Notes under the pieces: generated by a model
Seen by the model: the letters and a program-made list of their open reading frames with translations, nothing else
The model's database searches: none
Told to the model about the DNA's origin: nothing
Made by a program: the position numbers and the translations under genes
Shown here: one piece after another, positions 38,845 through 47,291 of the stretch
Layout: every line of letters starts with the position of its first letter
Numbering within the stretch: position 1 is the stretch's first letter
NCBI GenBank assembly: GCA_905616395.1
Contig: CAJQSQ010000002.1
Location: 62,001 to 126,000, forward strand
Reading direction: 5' to 3'
Origin: an uncultured Candidatus Pelagibacter sp.
Lineage (GTDB): Bacteria; Pseudomonadota; Alphaproteobacteria; Pelagibacterales; Pelagibacteraceae
DNA: 64,000 nucleotides

Positions 38845-41680
38845 TAAACTTACCAGTTTTTAATTTGTTAACTAGATTGTTAAGTCCAGTAGAGTTTGAA
38901 CCCTTAATCATTAAATAATCATTATTATTTAAATCATTTTTAATCAAATCAATTATTTTAGACTTATCTTTCAAAATGAGCCCTCTACGGTGCTTATCAA
39001 GATTTTTATAAGTATGCAAAATATGTTTACCCACTACATTAATATTCTTAAGTGAAGTTTTATTAATATCTTTACCGGCCTCTAAGTGTAGTTTCTTTGA
39101 ATAATTTCCTAACTCCAACATATCACCCAGTATTAATTTTTTTTTAGAGTTATCAATTTTTAATTCATCAAAGTTTTTTATAGCAGAGGTTAATGATAAC
39201 GGATTAGAGTTATAACTTTCATCTATAATATAAATACTCTTTTTATTTAATTTAACTTTTGTTGTATCTCCACGACCTTTTATTATCTCATAATCAAAAA
39301 ATATATCTTTATTTAATTTTTGTATATCTTTAAAGATTGATATAATTGCAATTGCTGCTAATAAGTTTTTTAAATTATTTTCAAAAATTGATCTTACATA
39401 AAAGTAAGCTTGTTTTTTATTAATATTTACAAATATTTTATATTTAGATTCTTCTTTAACTATTTTTTTTAAAAAAACATCTGCCAATCTATTTTTTAAA
39501 CTAAATGTAAGAATATTTATGTTTTTTTTCTTAGCAATTATTTTATGCAAATTATAAAATTTATCATCTTGGTTTAAAACAAGATATCCATTTGTTTTTA
39601 TATTATTAATAATTTCGGACTTTGCTAAAGCTACTTGATGAATATTTTTAAAATTCTTAATATGTGCATAGGAAATATTGGTAATAACACCAACATCAGG
39701 TTTGATAATTTTTGATAGATAGTCAATCTCACCTTTTCTATTCATTCCAATTTCAAAGATACCAAATTCATCATTTTTTCTTAGATTAAATAAACTTAAT
39801 GGTACTCCAAATTTATTATTAAAAGATTTTGGTGAATAAGTTACATTGCTAATCTTACTTAAGGTTTTTCCTAATAATTCTTTAAGGGAGGTTTTTCCAC
39901 AACTGCCTGTTATAGATATAATTTTACTAGATAAATTTTCTCTTAATTTTGATGAGGCCTCTGTTAAAAGTTGTAACGTATCATCTGTTATGATTTTTTT
40001 ATTAGTTTTTTTTTGATTGTTAGCTATTACTAATGACGCACCATTTTGGAAAGCTTCGTTAACATATAAATTTCCATCTTTATTAATTCCTTTTATTGCA
40101 AAAAATATGTCATTTTTATTTATTTTTTTAGAATTAATTGATGCATAGTTTATTTTTATATTTGGATTAATTTGAGGAGAGTTGCTAATTTCTTTTAAAA
40201 TATTTATTTTAAGATTGGTTGAAAGAATTTTATTTTTTAATTTAATATTTTTTAGTATTTCTGATCTGTCAGAAAATTTATTTACAAACTTTCCATAATT
40301 TTGCGTCTGCTCATGGCCTTTGCCTGCAATAACTAATATATCACCAGTTTTTAAATCAAATATAGCCTTGTGAATAGCTTTAGACCTGCTTGAAATCTCA
40401 AAAACTTTTGATTTATCAATGGTTTTTTTAATAGCTAATCTTATCTTTTTTGGATTTTCATCTCTTGGATTATCGTCAGTTAAATAAACTCTGTCACAGT
40501 ATTGATTGGCAATTTTTCCCATCATGGGTCTCTTGTCTTTATCTCTATTACCACCACATCCAAATACAATGAAAATTCTTTTATTTTCAAATTGTTCTTT
40601 CAAATTAGACAAACAAATATTTAATGCATCGGGTGTATGAGCATAATCTAAAATAACTTCTGATTTATTTTTTAAAGTTCCAATTTTTTCAAACCTGCCA
40701 CTTACTGGTTTTACTCTTGAAGCCAATTTCACTATTTTATCAAATTTTAAATTACTTTTTTTAGCAGCAAGCATTGCCATAAATAAGTTTTTTAATTGAA
40801 TTTTACCAATTAAGTTTGTTTGTAATTTATATTTTTTTAGGTTGTGTGTAATTTCAATTATTTGTTTATCCTCTTTAAATTTATGTGAATAAATATCTAT
40901 TCCATTATTACTTTTTGATAAAACCTGAAGATTAAATTTATTATTTAGCGATATTTTTTTTAAATTTTTATATTCTGGAATTTTACTATCAGTAATTATG
41001 TTTCCTCTAGATTTTAATAGCTTCTCAAATAAATAGAGTTTTGATTTAAGATAATCATTAAATGTTTTGTGATAATCTAAATGATCATGAGATAAATTTG
41101 TAAAAATTGCAGTATTAAATTTTAAACCATCGAGTCTATTTTGCTTTAGTCCATGACTAGAAGCTTCCAATATGACATTGTCAATTTTTTGTTTTTTTAA
41201 ATCATTTAATATTTTGCTTAATCCAATTGAATTTAATGTTGTATTAGAAAGCTTCTTTAAATTATTTTTTGTCTTAACTCCCAATGTTCCAATAGAAGCT
41301 ACTTTTTTATTACTTAAGTTTAGTAGTTGAAAATAAAAATCTGCAATTGATGATTTTCCATTTGTTCCCGTTACAGCAATTAGGTTTTTCGGCTTATCTT
41401 TTTTTATTTTATATGCTAATTCTGATAATAGTTTTCTAACCTCATTAGATCTTAAGAATAGTATGTCATTCTTTATGCCTTCAAATTTTTTCTCTGAAAT
41501 AATTATTGTTGCACCTTTTTTAATAGCATCATCAATGAATTTATTACCATCTGACTTTGTTCCTTTAATTGCAAAAAAAATATAATCCTTTTTACAATCT
41601 GCACTGTTAAAACTAAGGCCAGCAAACTGATGATTTCTAAATTCTTTTTTAATATTTTTAAGGAAGTTGCCAATCAACAT
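38834..41680 (-). CDS. murE-murF: Fused MurE-MurF ligase
   Basis: One uninterrupted frame of about 948 residues carries two complete Mur ligases. The N-terminal half is MurE: AVTGTNGKSSIADF is its P-loop, and YLTDDNPRDENPKKI holds the DNPR motif that selects meso-diaminopimelate. After a linker near residue 480 the second half is MurF, with a new N-terminal domain (NKNDIFFAIKGINKDGN), P-loop SITGSCGKTSLKELLG and IIDESYNSNPLSL. They add meso-DAP and D-Ala-D-Ala in sequence. A start at 41725 is possible but overlaps ftsI by 38 bases; ATG at 41680 (MLIGNFLKNI) begins just past the ftsI stop and aligns better. Confidence 0.94.
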   Translation of the reverse strand: MLIGNFLKNIKKEFRNHQFAGLSFNSADCKKDYIFFAIKGTKSDGNKFIDDAIKKGATIIISEKKFEGIKNDILFLRSNEVRKLLSELAYKIKKDKPKNLIAVTGTNGKSSIADFYFQLLNLSNKKVASIGTLGVKTKNNLKKLSNTTLNSIGLSKILNDLKKQKIDNVILEASSHGLKQNRLDGLKFNTAIFTNLSHDHLDYHKTFNDYLKSKLYLFEKLLKSRGNIITDSKIPEYKNLKKISLNNKFNLQVLSKSNNGIDIYSHKFKEDKQIIEITHNLKKYKLQTNLIGKIQLKNLFMAMLAAKKSNLKFDKIVKLASRVKPVSGRFEKIGTLKNKSEVILDYAHTPDALNICLSNLKEQFENKRIFIVFGCGGNRDKDKRPMMGKIANQYCDRVYLTDDNPRDENPKKIRLAIKKTIDKSKVFEISSRSKAIHKAIFDLKTGDILVIAGKGHEQTQNYGKFVNKFSDRSEILKNIKLKNKILSTNLKINILKEISNSPQINPNIKINYASINSKKINKNDIFFAIKGINKDGNLYVNEAFQNGASLVIANNQKKTNKKIITDDTLQLLTEASSKLRENLSSKIISITGSCGKTSLKELLGKTLSKISNVTYSPKSFNNKFGVPLSLFNLRKNDEFGIFEIGMNRKGEIDYLSKIIKPDVGVITNISYAHIKNFKNIHQVALAKSEIINNIKTNGYLVLNQDDKFYNLHKIIAKKKNINILTFSLKNRLADVFLKKIVKEESKYKIFVNINKKQAYFYVRSIFENNLKNLLAAIAIISIFKDIQKLNKDIFFDYEIIKGRGDTTKVKLNKKSIYIIDESYNSNPLSLTSAIKNFDELKIDNSKKKLILGDMLELGNYSKKLHLEAGKDINKTSLKNINVVGKHILHTYKNLDKHRRGLILKDKSKIIDLIKNDLNNNDYLMIKGSNSTGLNNLVNKLKTGKFNAL

Positions 41681-41687
41681 ATAAGTT

Positions 41688-43370
41688 TTAATTTTCCATA
41701 TGTTTTGTGGCCAAAATAGGCCCAATTTTTTCTATGATTTTTCCAGCCACTTCAACTGATGTCCACCCTGCTGTATTAAATGGGGTTCCTTTATATGAAC
41801 CTTTTTTATTCTTATATTCATATATGTAATCTGATGATGTTTTCGGCTCATCGAGTAGAACTATCAGCACATATTTAGGGTTAGTGGTGGGAAAAATGCC
41901 TGCAAATGTATTAACTTTTGCTTTAGAATAACCACCTAATGTTGTTTTTTGAGCAGTTCCAGTTTTTCCACCAACTTCGTAACCTTCAATATTTACAAGT
42001 CCCGCTGTACCTTCTTTAGTAGTTACAATTTTTCTAAGTATCGGGTTTATTTTCTCTGAAATACCAGCTTTGATTATTCTTTTTTTTTGCTGATAATTTT
42101 TTAACTCACTTTTTATTAAAGTGGGCTCAACCGCAAAACCACCGTTTGAAATTATTGCATAAGCTTTTGCCAACTGTAGTGGAGTTGTAGTTATTCCATG
42201 CCCAAAAGACACGGTCGCAAGTTTACATTTTCCCCACTTAAATGGAATAGGCTCTCCAACTTCCTCTATGTCAAAATTTATTTTACTTAGGATTCCAATC
42301 TTTTCTAAAAAAGCTTTTAATTTAATAATTTCTAGTTTTTGTCCAATTCTTACAGACCCTATGTTTCCAGACCTAATTAAAATTTGCTCTACTGTAAGAT
42401 CAGATGGTATTTTATTGTCATATTCAGATATGCTACTTTTTCCACATTGTAATCTTTTTTCTAAATTTAAAAATTTTGTGTCAGTATTAATTAAACCTTC
42501 CTCTAATCCAGCTGCTACTGTAAAAGTTTTAAATACTGAGCCTAATTCATACACTCCTTTTGTTGCTCTATTAATAAAGTTGAGATCCACTATCTTCTCT
42601 CTTTTATTAAGATCAAAATCTGGATATGAAACCATAGATATAATTTCTCCATTATTAACATTCATCAAAATTGCCATACTACCTTTGCTTCTAAATATAG
42701 ATTGAAACTTTACCAATTCTTCTCTAATTAAAAATTGTATGTCAGTATCTACTGTTAATCTAAGTGGTTCGTTTGTTTGTTTTAATTTTTCATTAAAGGA
42801 TTTTTCAAGTCCTGATATACCTTTATTATCATCATCTATTTGACCAATAATATGACTAAAGAGATTTTTTTGAGGATAAATTCTAGTTAATTTTTCTTCT
42901 GATTTAATTGATTTATCTCCAAGTAACATAATTTTTTTATAATTTTCAGAAGATATTTTTTTTTCGAAATAAAAGAATTTATTTTTTTCAAGCTTCTTAG
43001 TAATCTCTGCATAATTTTTATCTGGAAATATTAACTGCAAATTAATTAATAGTTTTTTTTTATCAATTACCTCAATAGGGTTAATACCAATATCTATCGA
43101 CTTAACTGTTTTAACTAAATAATTTCCATTTCTATCAAGTATGTCTGCTCTATGGTTTTTATTTATTGTTAAGAATTCCTTGCTATCTTCTGCTTTTAAC
43201 GAGCCTAAATGAAGCAATTGTATTGAATAAATTACTGAAATCATTAAGAAAACAAAAAAAATAAAGGCTATTCTATTAAACTGTATATCTAAATTAGTTT
43301 TACTTTTTTTGTATGAAAATTCATTTTCATATTCTTCTAGAATAATATTTTTTTTATTATTCATTTTCAT
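41688..43370 (-). CDS. ftsI: Septal penicillin-binding protein 3 (FtsI)
   Basis: A 560-residue class B PBP. A cytoplasmic N-terminus is followed by one membrane helix (about 34-52) and a dimerisation domain with NHRADILDRNGNYL. The transpeptidase motifs are SVFK at 278-281 (acyl-serine), SGN in IRSGNIGSVRIG and KTG in VGGKTGTAQKT. It cross-links septal peptidoglycan with FtsW. It overlaps ftsL by 14 bases; the second ATG, two codons in, reduces this. The C-terminus is normal in length. Confidence 0.97.
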   Translation of the reverse strand: MKMNNKKNIILEEYENEFSYKKSKTNLDIQFNRIAFIFFVFLMISVIYSIQLLHLGSLKAEDSKEFLTINKNHRADILDRNGNYLVKTVKSIDIGINPIEVIDKKKLLINLQLIFPDKNYAEITKKLEKNKFFYFEKKISSENYKKIMLLGDKSIKSEEKLTRIYPQKNLFSHIIGQIDDDNKGISGLEKSFNEKLKQTNEPLRLTVDTDIQFLIREELVKFQSIFRSKGSMAILMNVNNGEIISMVSYPDFDLNKREKIVDLNFINRATKGVYELGSVFKTFTVAAGLEEGLINTDTKFLNLEKRLQCGKSSISEYDNKIPSDLTVEQILIRSGNIGSVRIGQKLEIIKLKAFLEKIGILSKINFDIEEVGEPIPFKWGKCKLATVSFGHGITTTPLQLAKAYAIISNGGFAVEPTLIKSELKNYQQKKRIIKAGISEKINPILRKIVTTKEGTAGLVNIEGYEVGGKTGTAQKTTLGGYSKAKVNTFAGIFPTTNPKYVLIVLLDEPKTSSDYIYEYKNKKGSYKGTPFNTAGWTSVEVAGKIIEKIGPILATKHMEN

Positions 43371-43665
43371 TCTTGCTTATTAAGTCGTTTATTTCTAAAG
43401 TTTCATTATTATCAGTAATTTCTTTAATATTCATAATTTCAATTTTAATTAAATCTTTTTCAAAATATTGCGTCTGATACTGAACTAATTTTTCAGGAGA
43501 GCTCAAATAATTAAACTCAAGCAGTACATCTTCAAGTTCTGATTTTAAGGGTCTTATGTTTTCATTGATTACAAAAATTTGATCTTCTATTTCTTTTGTA
43601 GAATTTTTAACAAGTGATGTAACAAGTATTAATACGAAAATAACAACTAAAACCAATTGTTTCAT
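43357..43665 (-). CDS. ftsL: FtsL-like small division protein
   Basis: A 102-residue bitopic protein: membrane helix at about residues 3-18 ([16 protein letters not shown]) and a coiled-coil periplasmic part with heptad-like leucines and acidic residues ([16 protein letters not shown]), followed by [14 protein letters not shown], similar to the region of FtsL that meets FtsB and FtsI. Sequence identity with known FtsL is too low to prove the call; position between rsmH and ftsI and layout support it. It overlaps rsmH by four bases. Confidence 0.75.
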   Translation of the reverse strand: MKQLVLVVIFVLILVTSLVKNSTKEIEDQIFVINENIRPLKSELEDVLLEFNYLSSPEKLVQYQTQYFEKDLIKIEIMNIKEITDNNETLEINDLISKNENE

Positions 43666-44672
43666 AGTTTTTTTGACAAATTCTCAATGTCAATTAAATG
43701 TTTAAATTTATCCAAAATATCTGTTTCAAAATCAAAAAGCTCCTCTTTTTTAATTACATAACGTAACTTGGCTGATCTAGAGGGTGGATTTTCTCTAATT
43801 TCTTTATCACTTGGTACTATTGGTTTTTTTATAACAGATCTAAATAAATTTAATTTTTCTTCAGTTTTTGGCATATGTCTTGAGACACTTTTATTTTCAG
43901 ATAAACTTTTAAAGAAGTATTTAACAATTTTATCTTCTAACGAATGAAATGTTACAACTGCAATAACACCATCTTTTTTAACAACTTTAGCTGCATTAAT
44001 TAATCCATAAATTAGTTCACTAATTTCTTTATTTACAAATATTCTTAATGCTTGGAAAATTTTAGTTGCACTATGAGTTTTATAATTTCTTTTTCTTTTC
44101 GAAGACTCTATAATCCTAACCAGTTCTTCTGTTGTGATTTCTCTTTTGGATCTGTCTTCAACAATATTGTGTGCTATTCTTTTACTGTCTGCTTCATCAC
44201 CGAAATATTTAAATATCTTTGTAAGCTCTTTTTCATCTAATTGATTAATTGCTTCTTTTGCTGAAAAATCATTTATACCCATTTTCATATTAAGTTCTCC
44301 TATACTATCAAATGAAAGACCTTTTTTTGGGTCTTTAATCTGATTCAATGAATACCCTAAATCAAAAATTACAGCTTTGATATTTTCATTCTTTAACTTT
44401 AGATTGTTTAATTGACTAAATTTGATATTTTTAAATAACAGCCTATCTTCAAAACTATTTTGAAGTTCTTGAGCTTTTTTAGAACTCTCAGAATCTCTAT
44501 CTAATGCAATTACTTTTGTTTCTGGGAAGTTTAATATTTTTTTTGTGTATCCGCCTTGACCGAACGTGCAGTCAATATATGTGCCACCATATTGAGGGGT
44601 AATAATACTAATTATTTCACTTAGCAATACCGGATAATGATTTCTCACATCTGGTATTATGGTGGCTATCAT
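43662..44672 (-). CDS. rsmH: 16S rRNA (cytosine-1402-N4)-methyltransferase RsmH (MraW)
   Basis: A 336-residue SAM-dependent methyltransferase. [16 protein letters not shown] near residue 34 is the SAM loop; [21 protein letters not shown] near residue 104 matches the family's LGVSSxQ motif (Y replaces V-S here). [17 protein letters not shown] and [12 protein letters not shown] are C-terminal signatures. It methylates 16S rRNA C1402 in the P site. It lies 18 bases after ftsZ, where relatives have it directly after mraZ. Confidence 0.95.
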   Translation of the reverse strand: MIATIIPDVRNHYPVLLSEIISIITPQYGGTYIDCTFGQGGYTKKILNFPETKVIALDRDSESSKKAQELQNSFEDRLLFKNIKFSQLNNLKLKNENIKAVIFDLGYSLNQIKDPKKGLSFDSIGELNMKMGINDFSAKEAINQLDEKELTKIFKYFGDEADSKRIAHNIVEDRSKREITTEELVRIIESSKRKRNYKTHSATKIFQALRIFVNKEISELIYGLINAAKVVKKDGVIAVVTFHSLEDKIVKYFFKSLSENKSVSRHMPKTEEKLNLFRSVIKKPIVPSDKEIRENPPSRSAKLRYVIKKEELFDFETDILDKFKHLIDIENLSKKL

Positions 44673-44690
44673 TTATTTTTTTAAAGACCA

Positions 44691-46169
44691 TTAATTCTTT
44701 TGTCTTCTTAAAAATGCTGGAATTTCTAGATCATCATCTTCTGAAGTAGTTTCAGTTGATAAAAATCCTTCTGTCTCTGAAGTTGCACTATCCGAACTAA
44801 ATAGATCTGGAGAGTCTTCACCTTCTACACCAAAATTTTCAAGTCCATTAGAAACATGCTCTTCCTCTATTGGGCTATTTTCTTCAGGTTGTAAAGTTGT
44901 AAGTACTTCCTCTGAAAAAGATTGCTCATAATCATTTGATTGATTATTTTCAATAATACTTTCAACTTCTTGATTAGTAGCAGTTTGTTCATTCATCATT
45001 TCTGATGATGCAGTGTTTGTAGCTGGCTCTGCAATTATTTCATTTTCTAACTTTAATGCATTTGCTCCATGTGAAATGGGGCTAGTCATCGTAGGTGAAA
45101 AGTTAAACGATTGAGCAGAACTTGCACTGTTAAAATCTGAATAACCAGGGTTTCTATTTTGTATTCTGTGCACCATATTGATTACAGATTTACTTTCTGG
45201 TTGTTGCCCATCTAATGCTGTCGCAACAATTGATACTCTGATTTTTCCATCAAGGTCACCAGATGTAATGGCACCAATAATTACTTCAGCTTCTGGATCT
45301 ACTTCAGCTCTTATTTTGTTCACTACTTCATCAACTTCAAATAGTTTAAGATCCTTACCACCAGTAATATTTACCAATAATCCCTTAGCACCTTTTAATG
45401 TATAATCATCAATTAATGGATTGCTAATTGCCATATCTGTTGCAATTGCTGCTCTACCCTCTCCTTCGGCCTCTCCAGTTCCCATCATTGCTTTACCCAT
45501 TGAAGCCATTACAGTTTCAACATCAGCAAAATCTAGGTTAACTATACCTGGTCTAACCATTAGATCAGTTACACTTTGTACACCTTGCATTAAAACATTA
45601 TTTGAAAGATTAAAAGATTCCTCAAATGTAGTTTGTTCATTTGCAATCTTAAATAAATTTTGATTTGGAATTACAATGATTGTATCCACATGTTTTCTTA
45701 ATTCTTCTAAACCTTGTTGAGCTCTTCTCATTCTTGATGGCCCTTCATATAAGAAAGGAAGCGTTACAACACCTACCGTTAAAATATTTAATTCTTTAGC
45801 AGCTCTTGCAATAACGTGTGCTGCACCTGTTCCAGTTCCACCACCCATACCAGCAGTTATAAAAACCATATTTGCACCTTGAAGTGTATTTACAATCTCA
45901 TTTAAAGATTCATCTGCAGCAGCTTGACCAATGTCATGCTTCGCTCCAGCACCTAAACCTTTTGTTAAACTTAGGCCAATTTGAATTCTTGCTTTAGCTT
46001 TACTTAACTTTAAATCTTGGGCATCTGTATTTACTGCTATGAACTCTACTCCTTGAAGTCCATTATCAATCATTTCATTAAGTGCATTTCCACCTGCGCC
46101 TCCAACTCCTACAACTAATAATCTTGGTTGCAATTCTTTTATTTCCGGTGATTTAAAGTTAATTGTCAT
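44691..46169 (-). CDS. ftsZ: Cell division GTPase FtsZ
   Basis: A 492-residue tubulin homologue. [16 protein letters not shown] (near residue 20), the tubulin signature [13 protein letters not shown] (near residue 109), [22 protein letters not shown] and the T7 loop [15 protein letters not shown] (near residue 212) are intact. An acidic, serine-rich linker (about 335-475) separates the core from the conserved C-terminal peptide EIPAFLRRQ, which binds FtsA. It polymerises into the Z ring. It lies two bases after mraZ, not between ftsA and lpxC, so the cluster is rearranged. Confidence 0.98.
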   Translation of the reverse strand: MTINFKSPEIKELQPRLLVVGVGGAGGNALNEMIDNGLQGVEFIAVNTDAQDLKLSKAKARIQIGLSLTKGLGAGAKHDIGQAAADESLNEIVNTLQGANMVFITAGMGGGTGTGAAHVIARAAKELNILTVGVVTLPFLYEGPSRMRRAQQGLEELRKHVDTIIVIPNQNLFKIANEQTTFEESFNLSNNVLMQGVQSVTDLMVRPGIVNLDFADVETVMASMGKAMMGTGEAEGEGRAAIATDMAISNPLIDDYTLKGAKGLLVNITGGKDLKLFEVDEVVNKIRAEVDPEAEVIIGAITSGDLDGKIRVSIVATALDGQQPESKSVINMVHRIQNRNPGYSDFNSASSAQSFNFSPTMTSPISHGANALKLENEIIAEPATNTASSEMMNEQTATNQEVESIIENNQSNDYEQSFSEEVLTTLQPEENSPIEEEHVSNGLENFGVEGEDSPDLFSSDSATSETEGFLSTETTSEDDDLEIPAFLRRQKN

Positions 46170-46171
46170 TT

Positions 46172-46639
46172 TTATTTCCCCTCATTGTTATTAAAATGTT
46201 TTTCCCATTTAAGACTTGCACGATTTAGATTTGCTTTTTTTCTTGCGTTGATCTTAAATTTTTCAAATGCTGCTGGTTCCCATATTTGGAATGTTTGACC
46301 CTGACCAACAAACAACATGCTATTTTTTATTTTTGCATGTTTTAATAATTTTGTTGATAATGAAATTCTACCTTCACTATCAAATTGTGAATTCATACTC
46401 TCAGATAAAATTGATGTTGCAAAATAATCTCTTTTTTCCTCAAATGGACTTAATGAATCTATAGTTTCAGAAAGTTTTTCAATTCTATCTTGTGAGCAGG
46501 CCTCTATAGACTGATTGTTAAATGAGGGATAACAAATAACACCGTTGTATCCTAAGTTAGAAAGATGAGATCTAAAACTAGCAGGCACAGATACTCTTCC
46601 TTTTTTGTCTATTTTGTTCTCGTAGGTAGATAAAAACAT
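46172..46639 (-). CDS. mraZ: Transcriptional regulator MraZ
   Basis: A 155-residue protein of two SpoVT/AbrB-like swapped hairpin domains. [20 protein letters not shown] near residue 4 and [19 protein letters not shown] near residue 81 are the two DNA-binding loops (consensus DxKGRxxxP). MraZ represses its own operon and tunes the balance of division-protein synthesis in other bacteria. It is the first gene of the cluster, and three phased TGGG boxes lie 29-53 bases upstream. Length is normal. Confidence 0.96.
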   Translation of the reverse strand: MFLSTYENKIDKKGRVSVPASFRSHLSNLGYNGVICYPSFNNQSIEACSQDRIEKLSETIDSLSPFEEKRDYFATSILSESMNSQFDSEGRISLSTKLLKHAKIKNSMLFVGQGQTFQIWEPAAFEKFKINARKKANLNRASLKWEKHFNNNEGK

Positions 46640-46667
46640 ATTTTTTATATTTCATAAATTCCATATT

Positions 46668-46692
46668 TGGGAATATATGGGACAATATGGGT
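46668..46692 (+). promoter_or_regulatory. Three phased MraZ-box-like repeats (TGGGN every 10 bases)
   Basis: TGGGA at 46668-46672, TGGGA at 46678-46682 and TGGGT at 46688-46692 are separated by exactly five bases each, the pattern reported for MraZ targets. They read on the strand opposite to mraZ, 29-53 bases before its start codon. A fourth TGGGA at 46807-46811 is out of phase and may be chance. Autoregulation of the mraZ-ftsZ operon is inferred. Confidence 0.65.
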
Positions 46693-46740
46693 TTTTAAAC
46701 ATAGAGTCAATATGTTCATTTACGCCTATTTGGCAATGAT

Positions 46741-46749
46741 TGTGGATAA
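46741..46749 (-). promoter_or_regulatory. DnaA box (perfect TTATCCACA)
   Basis: TGTGGATAA on the plus strand is the exact complement of the E. coli consensus R-box TTATCCACA. It lies in the non-coding region 100 bases upstream of mraZ. A second copy in the same orientation is at 46885. Confidence 0.55.
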
Positions 46750-46831
46750 TTTTTATGTATCTATATTAAGTCTAAAATCAATTTTTATTTTTAATTCAAT
46801 ATAATTCTGGGATTAAAAATAAGAACAGAAA

Positions 46832-46849
46832 TGATTCAATTATGAATCA
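46832..46849. repeat. Perfect inverted repeat, 7-base arms
   Basis: TGATTCA and TGAATCA (arms of seven bases, spacer ATTA) form a perfect dyad of a size typical for dimeric regulators. It lies between the two DnaA boxes and is not a terminator, since no U-run follows. No binding protein can be named. Confidence 0.5.
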
Positions 46850-46864
46850 AAAGGTGAACATTCA

Positions 46865-46880
46865 TTCATTTAGCAAATGC
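46865..46880 (+). repeat. Repeat copy A flanking rnpB
   Basis: TTCATTTAGCAAATGC matches 47241-47256 at 15 of 16 bases. The other copy forms part of the rnpB 5' end (P1 strand); this one lies just beyond the rnpB 3' end. In the RNA sense it can pair with the 3' strand of P1 as a seven-base stem. Confidence 0.6.
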
Positions 46881-46884
46881 CTCT

Positions 46885-46893
46885 TGTGGATAA
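46885..46893 (-). promoter_or_regulatory. Second perfect DnaA box
   Basis: TGTGGATAA on the plus strand (TTATCCACA on the minus strand) adjoins the 3' end of the rnpB gene. Same orientation as the copy at 46741, 144 bases apart. Confidence 0.5.
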
Positions 46894-47254
46894 GTTTGCT
46901 AGACAAACTATAAGCCGGGTTCTGTCATTTAAACCTATCATTTCTCTAGGCTTAAGATCACTCTTAAGCTCAAGCAACTAACCCTGATGACTAGCCAAAG
47001 ACGGCTTTTAGTTTTACAACAATGTCATCTCTACTTAGTCTTGCTCCCAGTGGGGTTTTCCAGCGTTCATTGTTACCAATAGAACCGGTGCGCTCTTACC
47101 ACACCTTTTCACCCTTGCCATGTTATGGCGGTATATTTTCTGTGGCACTATCCCTAGGGTTTCCCCCGCCAGGTATTATCTGGCACTGTGTCTTTGCGGA
47201 GCCCGGACTTTCCTCTTTAATAAATTAAAGCGATAAGTCGTTCATCTAGCAAAT
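46893..47254 (-). ncRNA. rnpB: RNase P RNA (class A)
   Basis: Read on the minus strand, GAGGAAAGUCCGGGCUCC (complement of 47199-47216) is the invariant P4 5' core, and GACAGAACCCGGCUUA (complement of 46911-46926) the matching 3' core. Between them lie the expected AGGGUGAAAAGGUG and GUAAGAGCGCACCGG stretches. The outer ends pair as P1: UUUGCUAGA (complement of 47245-47253) with UCUAGCAAA (complement of 46895-46903), nine perfect pairs. The RNA is the catalytic part of RNase P, which trims the 5' ends of tRNAs. Total length is about 360 nucleotides, normal for class A. Confidence 0.95.
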
Positions 47255-47256
47255 GC
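47241..47256 (+). repeat. Repeat copy B, in the rnpB 5' end
   Basis: TTCATCTAGCAAATGC, with a single mismatch to 46865-46880, makes the 5' strand of helix P1 of RNase P RNA. The pair of repeats therefore brackets nearly the whole rnpB gene. Confidence 0.6.
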
Positions 47257-47284
47257 AATTTATTACTAAACTATAGAACTTCAA
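47257..47284 (-). promoter_or_regulatory. Candidate rnpB promoter
   Basis: On the minus strand TTGAAG (complement of 47279-47284) and TAAATT (complement of 47257-47262) are 16 bases apart, with the expected start near the first base of helix P1. Weak -10 and AT-rich context keep this tentative. Confidence 0.35.
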
Positions 47285-47291
47285 GAAAAAA

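Noticed and set aside
42268..42705. 145-codon plus-strand frame opposite ftsI
   Set aside because: It falls inside the transpeptidase domain of a gene with intact motifs; composition is that of an antisense shadow.
46640..46892. Possible replication origin between mraZ and rnpB
   Set aside because: Two DnaA boxes and an AT-rich gap are suggestive, but there is no box cluster, no adjacent origin genes such as hemE or dnaA, and gene strand bias does not switch cleanly. A regulatory role is the safer reading.
47022..47228. 68-codon frame inside the RNase P RNA gene
   Set aside because: The region has the invariant RNase P cores and a paired P1 helix on the minus strand; the frame is a by-product of structured RNA.
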